This document shows positions 46,231 through 58,843 of a stretch of DNA of 64,000 bases, piece by piece. Numbering within the stretch: the first letter of the stretch is position 1; each line of letters starts with the position of its first letter. The stretch lies in the NCBI RefSeq assembly GCF_032854445.1, contig NC_088302.1, positions 51,366,046 through 51,430,045 on the forward strand, read 5' to 3'. The DNA comes from Liolophura sinensis. Taxonomy: Eukaryota; Mollusca; Polyplacophora; Chitonida; Chitonidae. The translations under genes were made by a program, and so were the position numbers. The notes below the pieces were generated by a model. That model searched no databases. It worked only from the letters and a program-made list of their open reading frames with translations, and had not been told where the DNA came from.

Positions 46231-47334
46231 TTGAACACGATGCATATACAGCCGCTGGCCCCGGGTTATGTGGAATTAGACAAATTTATGAAGCAGAACA
46301 TCAATAATTCTGGACAGTCCGACCATATTTACCCACAAAAGGATTATACTCGCTGCAAAATCCTATAAACCTCTAAAGCAGACACTTGATGGAATATCCT
46401 TAGTATTTGTGTTAGACACATTGGTATTAAGTTGTGACGTTTATCAAGATCGTCACACGACACACAGGGTCTTACAAATGCTACCAAACAAGAAATTAAA
46501 AATTCTATTATCCCAGCTCTCAGGATAACATGAATGGCACTGAGTGGGTTTGTATTTGTTTACAGATTACCATTGCTTAAAACTACAATCAGATATATAA
46601 ATCTTCAAACGTTAATGTTTTATGACATAAAATCATTGTGACTACATTAAATTACTAACGATATTCTCATTGGTGGAAATTTAAAATGGCATCCACAGTA
46701 ACATTCATCTTGTAAATTTCCGAGTCTTCACATCCCATAGTTGAATTCATCCGATTCTATGGTTTGGCTCGTTAGATTCCGTGCTTGGATTCTGTGTACA
46801 CGAAACAATTACTAGCGTTTCATGCTTTTGTAAGACGTTTCCGACGCGTTTTCAAACGCATGAAGTGTTTCAATTTCCAAGGTCTTTCTAGAGCAATTTC
46901 CGACTCCCATGTACAAATACTCTTTCAGGTTCCAGGAAAATCTTCTTTACTAAGCATACAGTCGCATTCGCCCATGATTCGGAAACTGTCAGACATGAAA
47001 ACATAAACCTTTCACGAAAGTGCTAATAGTAGTACTATAGGGTCTCGTAATGATGTTAATATCAATATGTATAGATTTGTTAATGATAGAACCATCACGC
47101 TCTAGGTAAGAACTCATTAAGTGAAGCGATGTGAAGCACTTTGGCTTACTTGACTGTGATTTGTCTATGTGATGAGGATTTTCAGCAACTTCCGTTAGTA
47201 AGAGGTAATATACGTTATAAAAATTGCTTTGTAAACTGTGCATTGGAAGATGCATTTAACGATCATTTCTATTATTACACTCGCACTGAGTGGGATAACG
47301 ACTATGATTCAAAGTGAACTGAAGACTTTGTTTC
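46231..47334. other. Intergenic, 5' flank of the ankyrin gene
   Basis: No repeat or recognisable gene; the missing first exon of the ankyrin/SOCS gene could be here but I cannot identify it. Confidence 0.4.
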
Positions 47335-50147
47335 ATGTGCAGTACCACATTAATACCACGGGCGAGATACACGAATTTGACATCAGGACTTTGTTTTCCA
47401 GGCTCTTCTGTATTATCCTTTGTGACTAGACAACTGACGAATAACAGTGACGTCACGGAAGACTGTTCACCGCTACGTCTGGCGATAGAAGACGACCATA
47501 TTGAAGGTGTGCAAAGTGTGTTGGATATCCCTGGATTAGATGTCAACTTACTGGAGAAAGAGTATTTGAGGAGAGAGTAAGACTTTAAGATATTGTATAT
47601 AATATGATGTACATGTCTGTAATATGATATATATCTGACATATAGTTTGCCTCTTTAATGTGATTTATGTGTGTGTTTCAATTTGGTATGTTATGGCTGT
47701 ATTATGATGTACCTCTGAAATGTGATATATGTGTTTAATATGGTGTAATATGGTGCATGTGTGTATTATGGTGTATATTTGCAATACCGTATGTCAAAAA
47801 GTGGTTGAGATGTTCGTCATTAGGTTAATATGAAGATTGTTTTGTTTACCGTTAACAAACAAGTAGCCTCGATTATATAAAGTTTTACGCTAGTTTTCAA
47901 TTTTTCATTAATTAACGTATGGTTCGTATTTTACGTCAACAGGGAGATGTGGAGGAGTGCATTAGATGTGGCTGTGACAGGCAGAAATGAAACAACTGTG
48001 AGCCTTCTCTGTGAGGCCGGGGCAGACGTTAATTGCCCAAATTCACTCGGGTAAGTCAGGTCTGTGGATGGTCGTGGGTGAAGATGAGACAGGATCGTGT
48101 TCTTGGTCGTGGGTCAGCATTGTGTCGGTTGTGGGTCAAGATCGTGTCTTTGGCCGTGGGTCAAGATCGCCGTCTTGGTCGTGGGTCAGGATTGTGTATT
48201 TGGTCGTGTGTCAGAATTGTGGCCTTGGTCGTGGGTCAGAATCGTGACCTTGGTCGAGGGTCAGAATCGTGTCGGTTGTGGACCAGCATTGTGCCCTTTG
48301 TCATGGGTCAGAATCGTGACGGTGGTGGGTCAGAATCTTGTCCTTGGTAGCGGGTCAGAATCGTGTCTGTTGTGGGTCAGGATCGTGTCGGTTGTGGGTC
48401 GTGATTATGGTCCTGGTCGTGGGTCAGAATCTTGTCTTTGATCGTCGGTCAGGGTCGTGGCTTTGATCGTGGTCTTGATTGTGGGTCAGAATCGTGTCGG
48501 TTATCGACCATGATCGTGTCTTTGACCGTGCTTCAGGATTATGGCCCTGGTCGTGAGTGCGGATCGTGTCCTTGGTCGTAGGTTAGGATCGTGGTTGTGG
48601 CCTTGGCCGTGGGTCAAGATCGTGTCCTTGGTCGTGGGTCAGAATCGTGTCGGTTATGGGTCAAGATCGTGTCCTTGGTCGTGGGTCAGAATTGTGGTCC
48701 TCCTCGTGGATTAGGATTATGGACTTGGTCGTAGGTCAGGGTCGTGGCCTTGGCTGTGGGTCAGGATCGGCCGTGGGTCAGAATCGTAACATTGGTCTTG
48801 GGACAGGATCAAGACCTTGGTAATGGATCAGGAACGTATCGGTCGTAGGTGACGATCATGATCTTGGTCGTTTGTCAGAATTATGATTGTAGTCAGGATC
48901 AAAGCAAATCGGTCCAACCAATTCTTACTTAACTCCGTACGCGTAGGTGTGATAATAAATCGATGACGTATTTCATAAAAACTTTTGTGCAACTTAAGAG
49001 AGAAGCTATTTTTGGCACAATTTCGGCCCGGGTTATTTTGACCATCATTGTACACCTTCTTCAAACAGGCAAACACCATTCCACACAGCTTGTCACCAAG
49101 GCGAGGTGAGACTAGTCCGACTGCTACTGAAGTGGTCCGCGGACGTAAACCTATGTGACGACAGCGGGAAAACGCCGCTATGCATTGCGGCGGGAAATGA
49201 TCATAAGGAGGTGCTAGAGGAATTGCTGAGGAGCGGTAAGAAGTAACACATTTTGTTCAAAAACATTATTCATTGTTATATACAGTGTTTGTGTCGTGAA
49301 GAACACGTGCGATGTTGAAACTGATGCATGGAACTTTTTCTTTGCAGGAGGTGATCCAAATAAGGCAGGGGTACCGGTCAAGGATTTGAAGAGATGTTCT
49401 CATCCACTCCACATTGCTGCCCACCAGGGACATTCAGACATCGTGGATATCTTGTGTAAGCAGAAGGGCATACGGATAGACCAGCTTGACGGCGTTCTCA
49501 AAACGCCTTTGATGTATGGATGTGAAGCAGGAAATATACGAGTGGTCCAGACTTTGTTATCGGCGGGAGCCAGCGTGAACCGTCGTGATAAACACGGGCG
49601 GGTGCCTTTAGCACACGTCTTGTTTTCCAACATGCGTCCGATTTTGCGCCATCAGGACACAGATTTGTTTGTATCCAACAAACATTCCGCAGAGACTTTA
49701 GCGGTGCTGATGGAAACTGGTGCTAATCCCAACGTACCTGATAACTTCGGTCTGACAGCAGCGCAGTACAGTGTTATGTTAGCAGGCCAGTGGAATTTAG
49801 CCGTGTTGTTCTTCTACCATGGCGCCGAGATGTTGTCAAAACGGCTACAGCCGAATCTTTTAGCTGACTGGACAGATTTGGCTAACGTAAAACGTCTAGC
49901 CGAATTGTCTCCGGAATTCCGGCCATTCGCGGAAAAAGTTTTGCGTGAATATTCCAAGAGACTCTCTGAGGCGGAACGTGGATCTCTGAGAAAGTGTTTG
50001 CGGGCTCCCTCGCGCCTAAAGGATATGTGTCGATGTGTGATACGGCTATGTTTACAGACAAACACGGAGTCCTCCATATTCCCGCTCACTGAGCGCCTAC
50101 CACTGCCAACGTTTCTTCAACAGTTCTTACGTTATGAAAATTCCTGA
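47335..50147 (+). CDS. Ankyrin-repeat and SOCS-box protein (ASB-like), 4 recognised exons
   Basis: Exons 47335(?)-47576, 47943-48050, 49069-49235, 49348-50147; junctions are GT-AG and keep one frame, 438 aa. An acceptor TTGTTTTCCAG at 47391-47401 suggests the first exon may really start at 47402 with an unseen exon upstream. About eight ankyrin repeats run from residue ~45 to 370: SALDVAVTGRNETTVSLLCE, TPFHTACHQGEVRLVRLLLK, TPLCIAAGNDHKEVLEELL, HPLHIAAHQGHSDIVDILC and TPLMYGCEAGNIRVVQTLLS are clear. The C-terminus has a SOCS box: RLKDMCRCVIRLCL as Elongin B/C box and LPLPTFLQQFL as Cullin-5 box. ASB proteins present substrates to Cullin-5 E3 ubiquitin ligases; the target here is unknown. Paralogue class cannot be assigned. 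Confidence 0.85.
47585..47795. repeat. ATG-rich degenerate repeat in intron 1 of the ASB-like gene
   Basis: Imperfect 20-30 bp copies of TAATATGATGTACATGTCTG-type sequence, starting a few bases after the exon donor at 47577. Confidence 0.55.
48051..48900. repeat. ~24-bp G-rich minisatellite filling intron 2 of the ASB-like gene
   Basis: Imperfect copies of GGTCGTGGGTCAGAATCGTG followed by TCCTT or TCGGT, beginning at the donor site GTAAGTCAG itself. The open + strand frames 48011-48247, 48033-48350 and 48097-48441 are translations of this repeat. Confidence 0.85.
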
Positions 50148-51039
50148 TCATAGACATGGGCCCATTTCTTAAAATTATTCTGGGATTTTTTTGGTAGTTC
50201 ATAGACATATACTGTATTACACTGGCGTCAAATTAAGTATTTCTTCCTTAGAAAGTAAGGGTAGCGTGAATAACCGATTTTACTAGAGTACCATACGTTG
50301 TGTAAAGACTTAATGAGCCTCTCCCCCAAACTATATAATCTGTCACCGAAACATGCTGGTACCTGTTGTTACTATTTACACTTCAAAGGAGAACTATTGT
50401 GCTCACCTGTAAATGCCCTAGGTGACTAAGCCGGCTCATCTTGCTCGTTGGTGATAAAGAACTGAAAGTATTTGCATGAACAGTTCGAATAAAACCGTAA
50501 CTGAGGTAAATTGACAAGAGGCTATATTTGATTAATTACATATAATCATTGGCCAACTATCCCACTGTCGTCGATGTAACATTGCTTCTGTGACGAAAAA
50601 CCACGATCGCTCATTCGTGCATTTAGTGCAGTAAACACACTGTCGAAGAACAGCAACTCTGTTATACATATCAGTCGGGTGAAAAAATGTCTGGCTGGCT
50701 GACGTGTGCGGTAAATCAATAACTTATCGACTCTTATATACAGTCACTGCATGGAAAATGCGTAAAAATTAAAAATTTTTCTGGCAACTGGTATTCAAGA
50801 TCGATAAGATAAGTTCAATAATATAACACTTCTGTCTGTTTTTTTTGGCATTGATTTCATCAATATGCAATTGGCAACTGTTTCCTGTAGCCAGAACCAC
50901 GCAAGGCAGATTTGTCAGCTGACTTTATTAATAGCATTAAATATTTTGTTATTGTTTTAATAAGTTTACAAGATAAACTGCCAAATTTATGAAGAATGAG
51001 GTTTATTTATTTATTTATATTTTATTGGGTTTTCACGCA
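50148..51039. other. 3' flank of the ASB-like gene
   Basis: No further gene or repeat. TTTATTTATTTATTTA at 51002 and short A/T runs only. Confidence 0.45.
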
Positions 51040-51330
51040 AGAGTGTCTGGTGCAAACCGGAGTGCCTGGAGTGAACCGGAGTTTCTAGTGCAATTAGGAG
51101 CGCCTGAAGTGAACCGGAGTGTCTGGTGCAAACCGGAGTGCTTGGAGTAAACCGGAATGTCTGGTTCAAACCGGAGGGTCTGGAGTGAACCGAAGTGCCT
51201 GGAGTGAACCGGGGTGCCTGAAGTAGCCCGGAGTGCTTGAGTGAACCGGAATATCTGGAGTGAACCGAAGTGTCTGGTGCAAACCTGAGTGCCTGGAGTG
51301 AACTGGAGTGCCTGGAGTGAACAATCTCAT
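51040..51330. repeat. ~19-20 bp minisatellite
   Basis: About 14 copies of GTGCCTGGAGTGAACCGGA and variants (GTCTGGTGCAAACCGGA). The ORF 51166-51423 (-), rich in FTPG and VHS repeats, is its translation. Confidence 0.9.
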
Positions 51331-51739
51331 TGATCTAAGCCCCCGAGACCCGTGACACGCGGATATGCGCGAGATTTGCACCGCCCTCGTGTCACGGGAC
51401 GAGATGTCCTCATCCAGCGTCAATAGTATTTCCCATAAAAAACTGTCATGAAGCTTATCTTCTTAAGTCAATCAAATGAGATAAGCAAATGGCGTGCTTT
51501 GTTTGTTTTTGGTTTACAGGGGAGAACAGTGCAGTTAGGAAGTTATTAGTTCGAACTGAAGGTAAATCCACCGAATCATGCAGAAAACGAGAGAATCAGT
51601 TGATCATTTTGTCATTTGCCAATATGATTTTTATTTAATTGTTGCTGGGTTCTACGGTGGCGGTCAGTGCTATGAGAAGAACAAACCAGTGAGCCCGAGA
51701 CAAACAACAGTCTTATGAAGTGGAAATCCTGGCTTTCTT
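51331..51739. other. Unassigned; one small exon-like segment
   Basis: Between the minisatellite and the BEL LTR. TTTGGTTTACAG at 51508-51519, 42 open nt and GTAAATCC at 51562 look like a tiny exon (ENSAVRKLLVRTE in one frame), but nothing joins it to a gene. Confidence 0.25.
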
Positions 51740-52315
51740 CCATGTTTGAGACGGGCAATCTTGACTGATAAAAAATGCCTAATAGGAGAGAATATTTCAG
51801 AAACATTTTATTCAGTGTGCACTTCGTGACAGAGAGCTCGTTAATCAGTTCGGCAGCTGGTAATCAGCTGTGAAAAAGGCAGAAATATAGTACATCAGAA
51901 CGGTGATACGGAATCAAATGCACATCGTACACACCTGTACTATGTAATAAGTGGCTAAATCAAATAATAGTCAATTAAACCAAGATAACTGTACCAAAAT
52001 AGACAACGAAATTTCTCCATCATATTACATTAAATAACAGACAAAGATATACTGTCATTATCTCGAAAATCTTATGAAGGTATGCAGCATCAAGATCGTC
52101 CAAGATCTGGCGTAAATGTAAATTTATCCACTAAAGCAACCCGTCAAATTTTCTGGTATACAAATCAACGTAACAAAATACGTGTAGATCAATTCGATTA
52201 ATCCAATATAATGTCAGTTCACAGGGAACAACTCTTATATTGTATGATCAATGCACATTACTGAACATACGCCACAACAGGGCTATATATGACTCAAATC
52301 ACTGCAATACCCCAG
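51740..52315 (-). repeat. BEL 3' LTR
   Basis: Direct repeat of 61195-61740. Shared blocks include CAAATAATAGTCAAT, CCATCATATTACATTA, AAATTTATCCACTAAA and CCACAACAGGGCTATATAT. The last, read on the minus strand, gives ATATATAGCCCTGTTGTGG, the likely LTR TATA region. ORF 52289-52519 (+) overlaps its end and is not a gene. Confidence 0.8.
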
Positions 52316-53026
52316 TCATTTAAGACGTGCTTAGCCAGGTCAAAGAATTACATGAAAATAAATGCATTATCACATTCTGTGAACTTCTCAGTCAAAAACT
52401 CAAAGAAAATATCTCCTAGTTATGACACAAAACATAACATAACTAACACTGAACTCAAGAGAATACTATGCACTCATTACTCTATTGAAAACAAGAGTTG
52501 TGGAAATATAATAGACTAGCAGATTTACTGAATGAAAAATATGCATATAAGACATTGACTTGACACAAAATAAAGTAAAATTCGACATTACCAGAAGAGT
52601 AAATCTCCTGGCATTTATTGTACAAATTTGATAAGTTTCTTTCAGTGCAGCAGTGCATTATTGATCAGTGTGCAGCTCACCAAAGTGGGAATGTACTCCC
52701 GAACATATCTTCTCCAGAATTGATGACCCATGGTTTGGATGTACTCGAAACGCCTGTATAGGTTTCTCGTCTCTTCGAAAGGACCTTGAGGTAAACTTGA
52801 TCTGGCACGTTCTAACAGTTAGGGGTCAGTGATAGAGGTTCTACTGGCTTATTTGCTGCATATCCAAGAGGTCTTGAATTTACCAAAGACTCGAATTCAG
52901 AAAATGCTGTCGACAAGCATTAGCATGGTTTATCAGACTTTCATGGAGTCCCTCCAGATGAGAACTCATAGATGGGATGAATTTCCATCTTGAACGATAC
53001 TGAGATGCAAAGTCTTGGACTTCCTC

Positions 53027-53539
53027 TTAGCTGTCCTGTATGAATTTTCTCAGTTCCTTGTGGGCTCCCACAAAAGATGCTCTATTATCAGATATAAAGG
53101 TACTCGGCCATCCGTGATGCGACGCAAATCTACAGAGTGCATGAACAAAGGCTTGCGTTGACACCCCATCAACAATTTTTAAGTAAAAGGCTCTTACCGT
53201 AGCGCATGTAAATATAGCGCTCCACGCTTTCTGTGATTTGTTACGTCCATATTTCAGCTTGGAAGGACCGGATAGGTCAACTCCTGTCACTGTGAATGGT
53301 GGCGTACAAACTTTCACCCTTTCAGGAGGAAGATCGACCACTAGGGTAGAGTATGGAACCAGACAGACAATACAGTCCGTTACAAAGGATCTTGCAAGGT
53401 TACATCCTCTGACGATCCAGAATTTTCTTCGGTTTTCGCACAACGTCCTTTCTGCTCCGAAATGTCCTATTTTCGAATGTGTTTCTCGCATGATCAGTTT
53501 CCATACTTCATGTTTGGCTGAAAGAAGAAAAGGTTGCAC
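53027..53539 (-). pseudogene. BEL integrase
   Basis: Open for 170 codons: HSKIGHFGAERTLCENRRKF...CIVC is the zinc-binding region; PPFTVTGVDLSGP has the first catalytic Asp and FISDNRASFVGAHKEL the second. VRAFYLKIVDGVSTQAFVHA is typical of BEL/Pao. The frame stops before the catalytic Glu, and 53026-52620 contains traces of the rest. Confidence 0.8.
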
Positions 53540-53698
53540 TTAGTCATACTTTAGTGAAGAGCTTCGGAGTCTGCCATCAACTCGGATAAGTCCATCTTCT
53601 AGGAATGGCAATTCGTTTCGACAGGTGCCCTTCCAGTTCAACATATCACTTTGAGCTGACGCAATCCAGTAACATTCAGCTCTTTCAGTTTGTTCGGC

Positions 53699-54247
53699 TT
53701 ACAATGCAACTGTCCAACACCTCTCTATTCTAGTGTTCAGCTTCTTGAGGATACCCACGTTGTGACAGAATCGCAACACATACTGGCTTTGACTCTTTCT
53801 TTTCAGTGTCATCAGCTGCGGTTTTTGTGACATTGGCTGGCCACTCAGCTTCGATTTGGCGAAGGAAATTCGGACCGTCCTTCCATCTACCATTGATTTC
53901 ATCAAGAGACAAACCTCTGCTAAGATTTGATTTGTCGGTACCAGTCTCCACGTATCCGGCTGCCAAGTCGACTGGGTTTCTGAAATGAGCACTCCAACTA
54001 ATGCCTTAAGCGCTTCAGACTCAGACCGAATCCATTGTAAGACGACCTGAAAATCTGTCCAAAGAACCACTCTGGGCGGCTTTAATCTGAATTCAGCTGC
54101 AAGGGTTTTCGCTAGTCTTGCAGCAATGAGAGCTCTCGTATGCTTTAAGCGGGAAAAAGTCTGACGTAAAGGCGTGACACGTGCCTTAACTGAAGCCAGA
54201 CGATCTTCTCTTCCTGGCATATGTTGTCTGCAATACAAGCAAAGCAT
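53699..54247 (-). pseudogene. BEL RNase H region
   Basis: 182 codons: RLKHTRALIAARLAKTLAAEF and VVLWTDFQVVLQWI give the RNase H Glu and Asp; STWQPDTWRLVPTNQILAEV is the family WR-VPT-N-AD block, here altered. The N-terminal RNase H strands and the RT before it are missing. Confidence 0.75.
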
Positions 54248-54249
54248 TG

Positions 54250-55075
54250 GAGATTATCTTTCCACGACAAAGATAAAGTAAGCATATGCTATCATTTAGA
54301 TTTACACAGGATTTCACGTAGTTTCTTGCCTCCACGGTAGCCAGTTAGAGGACGAAGAGGAAATATTTCATTAGAGTCTTTATTTCCTTTGATCAGATGC
54401 CAGTATTTATTCTAGAATATCGTCCTCGGTAAGAGATACACTGGGGGGGGGGGGGGGGGGGGGGTTGATAAACCAAGGCGTTTAGCCCTAGCCTTATATT
54501 TATTTGATTTATTTGATTGGTGTTTTACGCTGTACTCAAGAATATTTCACTTATACGACAGCATTATGGTGGGTGCATTTCGTGCTGAGCAAGTGTGCTT
54601 CAGTCACGTAGATTAACTCGACCTTGTGAGCTTCGAGCTATCTCATCCTGAGATAGGCAGTAGACAGTACTAAGCTTAGCGGGCTAGGATTGAGTACCCA
54701 GAATTCAGAGATAAAACTGATCCAGTAAGCCACACCCAAAGTTTAACTGGGGTAGACTCAGACTGGACCCTGTCCATTACAGCAAGCTGTGTTAATTATT
54801 ACATGACTAAAAGATACAGCTCTGCATATAAGTGAATGGTTGTCATAGTATTGGAGATTGGTTCAATCTATACATGATTATGTTTACAGTGTTTCGGGTA
54901 TGTTTGGCAAGTAATGCTCACGTCTACCCTCATCAGGAGTCCACGACAAAGATAGGTTGGCATTTGCTATAATTTGGATTTACGCAGAATTTCGTGTAGG
55001 TTCTTGCCTCTACGGTAGCCGATTAGAGGGCGAAAAGGAAATATTTCCTTAGAATCTTTATTTGGGTTGATTTGC
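54250..55075. repeat. Direct duplication of ~125 bp flanking a SINE-A fragment and a G22 run
   Basis: 54258-54385 and 54950-55072 are diverged copies: CCACGACAAAGATA, TTTAGATTTAC / TTTGGATTTAC, TTCTTGCCTC, ACGGTAGCC and GGAAATATTTC. Between them lie a 22-G run (54443-54464) and a SINE-A 3' fragment in reverse orientation (54498-54590). Confidence 0.7.
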
Positions 55076-55372
55076 ACTGGCGTTTTTTGGCCCAAAGTGC
55101 CGATGCGCGCCAAAACTTGGCGTCATTGAAAGTGCTTTTAACGTAGACAATATACAAAAGAGGGGTATATTATTTTAACCTTAACCAGGTATTTTTCATT
55201 TAACTCTGGAAAAAAAGTTAATACTAGTGCTATGGATATTGTAGCTTTACCGGACGAATTTTGGGCTTGATGACTATAGAAGAAAAGAAAAGAAATAAAA
55301 AAGATTTGTAAGGGGTCATTATTTACTATAATGACCATTACTTAATGTAATTATATAATCCATGCATACACT
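55076..55372. other. Unassigned stretch inside the BEL region
   Basis: No domain, repeat or ORF with motifs recognised. Confidence 0.4.
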
Positions 55373-55379
55373 ATAAAAG

Positions 55380-55664
55380 GGGGTGGGGGCTCCGTGGCTC
55401 AGTCGGTTAGCGCGCTAGCGCGCTAGCGCAGCGTAATGACCCAGGAGCCTCTCACCAATACGGTCGCTGTGAGTTCAAGTCCAGCTCATGCTGGCTTTCT
55501 CTCCGGCCGTAAGTGGGAAGGTCTGCCAGCAACCTGCGGATGGTCGTGGGTTTCCCCCGGGCTGTGCCCGGTTTCCACCCACCATAATGCTGGCCGCCGT
55601 CGTATAAGTGAAATATTCTTGAGGACGGCGTAAAACACCAATCAAAAAAAAAAAAAAAAAAACG
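55380..55664 (+). mobile_element. SINE-A, full length, with 7-bp target duplication
   Basis: GGCTCCGTGGCTCAGTCGG head with A box, GAGTTCAAGTCC B box, conserved 3' end and A-rich tail. ATAAAAG at 55373-55379 is repeated at 55665-55671. The head has an extra GCGCGCTA (TTAGCGCGCTAGCGCGCTAG) relative to the copy at 41358. It sits next to the LINE 3' end. Confidence 0.9.
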
Positions 55665-55679
55665 ATAAAAGTGACAGGT

Positions 55680-58600
55680 GTATGGATTAAGGAGATTGTC
55701 GGGAAAGGTGGGCGTTAGAAAATTTAACATGTTATAACATATATGGAACACAGAATATGGTATAGGAAGAGCTGGACAGCATACATAGATAATACAGAGG
55801 CAAAAACAGTCAAAGTGTTAGCTCATATCAGTTTCATATGGGTAAAAGCAACAACCACTACCATAAAAGCGACAGACAGATGAGTCCAAACATGCTAACG
55901 CTAATAAATATACATTCATATTATTATTAATACTCAGGCAAATATATTTACACAATCATTGGATTTAGAACAGATGCTGAGGTAAAATAACGAAGGGCAA
56001 TGGAGCGTAAGCCCCGGTAAAGAATACGACGAGCTTTAGAGTACCGGGTACACGTAAATGAAAGATGGGCAATATCATCAATATCATTAACTAGGCATAT
56101 ACGTAATGATAATGGCGAATTTACCAAAACAGAATGATTATACTCATGGAAAAACCTCCCCTAATCAGATTCATCCCATTGCCGTTGCCAAATATCCACA
56201 AACTTAGGTGTAACATAACTCATAATTTCATTAATGTTTAAAGGCACATGAAAGGATATATTAAAAAGGGATGAAGCTTTCTTCGCCAGGGAGTCTGCCA
56301 TCTCGTTCCCAACAATGGCCTGCAAGGAAGATAAAGAATCGGTAAGTATAACAGCCCTAGAAGGCTTTAGGAAGATATAGACGAAGATATATTCTTTGAT
56401 CTCAAACTAAATAGTAACCCAGCATTACTATTTAAGTCATGCAAGTTGTCATATAAGGAAGGTTGAAGCTAACGAGACTAAGCATTATTAACCGAACATT
56501 TGAGCCTGAAAAGAACTTTAGGGTGCACAGACGCCGACGGATAGGCAATGGCCACCCGTTACAGAATACCTGCAGCAGGTTGTGTGGTGTGGTGCGCATG
56601 CCTCCTGTACATATCCGCAGCGCTGCGCACTGAACAGAATCTAATTTTTTAAAGTGTAATGTAAGCAGGATCATAGGCTTCACAACAATAATCAAGTCTG
56701 GTACGAATAAGAAAACGATATAGCAGTAGTAATGATTTTTTGTCAGCCCCCCCCCCCCCCCTCCAAGATTTGCCCGAAACACACCTCATTAAATTTAGAA
56801 CTTCATTACATCTTGTTATCCAATAATCAATATGTCTACCCCAAGTAAGCATATTATCAAATATAACCCCGAGATACTTAAAAGAAGAGGAGACTTTGAT
56901 CACTGAGTTATTAAGAGTCAGACAAACATTATCAGTATGGAGCCGTGTAAACACAATAGCGTCTGTTTTAACAGAAGAAAACTTGAACCCCCAGTCCCGG
57001 CTCCGTTTCATTATATCATCTAGACCTTGCTGAATATGCTTTGCACAAGAGGCAAGGGACCTAGAACAAAACCACATGGATTTATCATCAGCGAAAAGCG
57101 AGCTTTAATAAAGCGTCCGGAAAGGAAATCTTTCAAAAAACCCAACATTTCCCCACCAATACCAATATTACGTAGCTTAATTAACACCCCAGTCCTCCAA
57201 ACCATATCGTACGCTTTTTCTATATCGAGAAACACGGCAAGTAGATAAGCTTTATATTTAAAAGAGTGTCTAATGGAGGTTTCTAAATTAACCACATGGT
57301 CAGTAGTACAACGTTTGTTTCTAAAACCGCTCTGTACTGGACTAAGTATATTGTGTTTCTCCAAAAACCACATCAATCTAGAATTTATCATACGCTCCTT
57401 GACCTTACAGAGACAGGACGTGAGGGCTTTTGGCGTGTACGAAGATGTGAACGAGGGGTCTTTACCTGGTTTAGCAACGGGCACAACAATTGCCGTTTTC
57501 CATTTAACAGGGAGTTTCATATTAAACCAAACTTTATTGTAGAGCAATAGTAATATAGTCATACAGTGATATGGAAAATTATACAACATGAAGTACGTAA
57601 TAATATCCTCACCCGGTGACGAATCCGAACATGAAGATAAGGCGTACTTTAATTCTAGTAAAGAAAAATCATTGTTAATTGGCATGTCATCAAAAAGAAT
57701 ATAATTAAAAGGATGCATTTCTTCAATATTTTTCTAATGGGATATAAACTCAGGAGAATAATTATTTGAACTGGAAACGAAAGAGAAACTGTCTGTCAAA
57801 ATATTGGTTTTGTTAATATTAGTAACATAATTACTACTATTATGAACAATAGTTGGGGTGTTATTTGATTTTCTTTTACCTTTAATCGAATTTATTTTAT
57901 TCCAGATTTCTTTGGTATTTGTATTTTGAGATAAATTCGAACAGTATTGTAGCCAGTGATCTCTCTTAATCGCCCGCTGTGCTACAGCTTTAGCTCGTTT
58001 AAATAACACAATGTCTTGGTATAGGCGAGTGCGTTTTGCACGATTTTTTAAACGTTTCCGATTTTTTTACAGCATTAGAACAATTGTCGTTCCACAAAGG
58101 AACAGATATTTTACTAGACACCTTACCTGAAGATTTAGGAATACACTTTTATGCAGCCATATCGATAGCATTAAGTACATTATCTGCAAATATATCAACA
58201 TCATTATTATACATATTATGAGAAAACCACCTAATACATTCTTCTTTATATACATGCCAGTTTGCCCTTTTCACACACCATCTGGGAGGCTGGCCTACGG
58301 AATTCACATGATGGTCTATATTACAGGTGACTAGAACTGGTAAGTGGTCGTTAGGACAAGGGCTTATGGTATCCACCCACCAATTAAAAGACAGACCTAT
58401 ATCTGCTGAGGAAAGAGTAAGGTCTAAATAAGACAGATTACCGGAATGAAATTCGTTGTTGTGCTACCCCATAAGTGTCCGTAAGCGTTAAAATCCCCAC
58501 ATAAGATATAAGTGCTATTGATATAAGATATAAGAGTATCAAAATCGCTTCTATCAATATGGTTGTTAATATATCAACCATATACCTATAAAATACCCAG

Positions 58601-58800
58601 GGTAAGTAAAATCCATATGTCGCTTTAAATAACTTTCTTGAAGACATATAACATGAGGAGTAGGCTTAAGATTTTGAATATAACAAGTAGCCAAGGGCAA
58701 GTCATTAAATATGTGGGCAGAGCGCGGACCTCAGCGAGAACAGTAGCTGATTTCGCAGAGGAAGACAAAACTATCAGCGGATTTGTGTTTCTACATGCAC
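55680..58800 (-). mobile_element. Non-LTR retrotransposon, I/Jockey-like, with RNase H
   Basis: Minus-strand LINE inserted in the BEL element. Near 58700-58600 LKPTPHVICLQESYLK marks the start of the APE endonuclease; 58376-58149 (CPNDHLPVLVTCN...) its end. 57718-57020 is RT and 56330-56290 has GNEMADSLAKKASSLF of an RNase HI. The 3' part runs to about 55680. Endonuclease before RT and an RNase H after it point to the I/Jockey side of LINEs. Frameshifts are numerous. Confidence 0.75.
56432..58009 (-). pseudogene. LINE reverse transcriptase
   Basis: Order on the minus strand: 58009-57734 linker (KRAKAVAQRAIKRDHWLQYC). 57718-57020 RT: SSPGEDIITYFML, LPVKWKTAIVVPVAKPGKDP, ALTSCLCKVKERMINSRL, SPVQSGFRNKRCTTDH and VFLDIEKAYDMVWR. 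Next comes 57077-56649 (FKYLGVIFDNMLTWGRHIDY) and 56782-56432. The FADD box is missing at the break near 57020. A C16 run at 56747-56762 splits the last part. Confidence 0.75.
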
Positions 58801-58843
58801 TGTTTTTCTGGAATAGCCTGGTCATTACCACGCTAAGCATACA

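Noticed and set aside
48011-48441. Trp/Val/Gly-rich ORFs in the ASB-like intron
   Set aside because: They are translations of the 24-bp minisatellite.
51166-51423. Pro/His-rich ORF as a secreted repeat protein
   Set aside because: It is the translation of the 19-20 bp minisatellite with no signal peptide.
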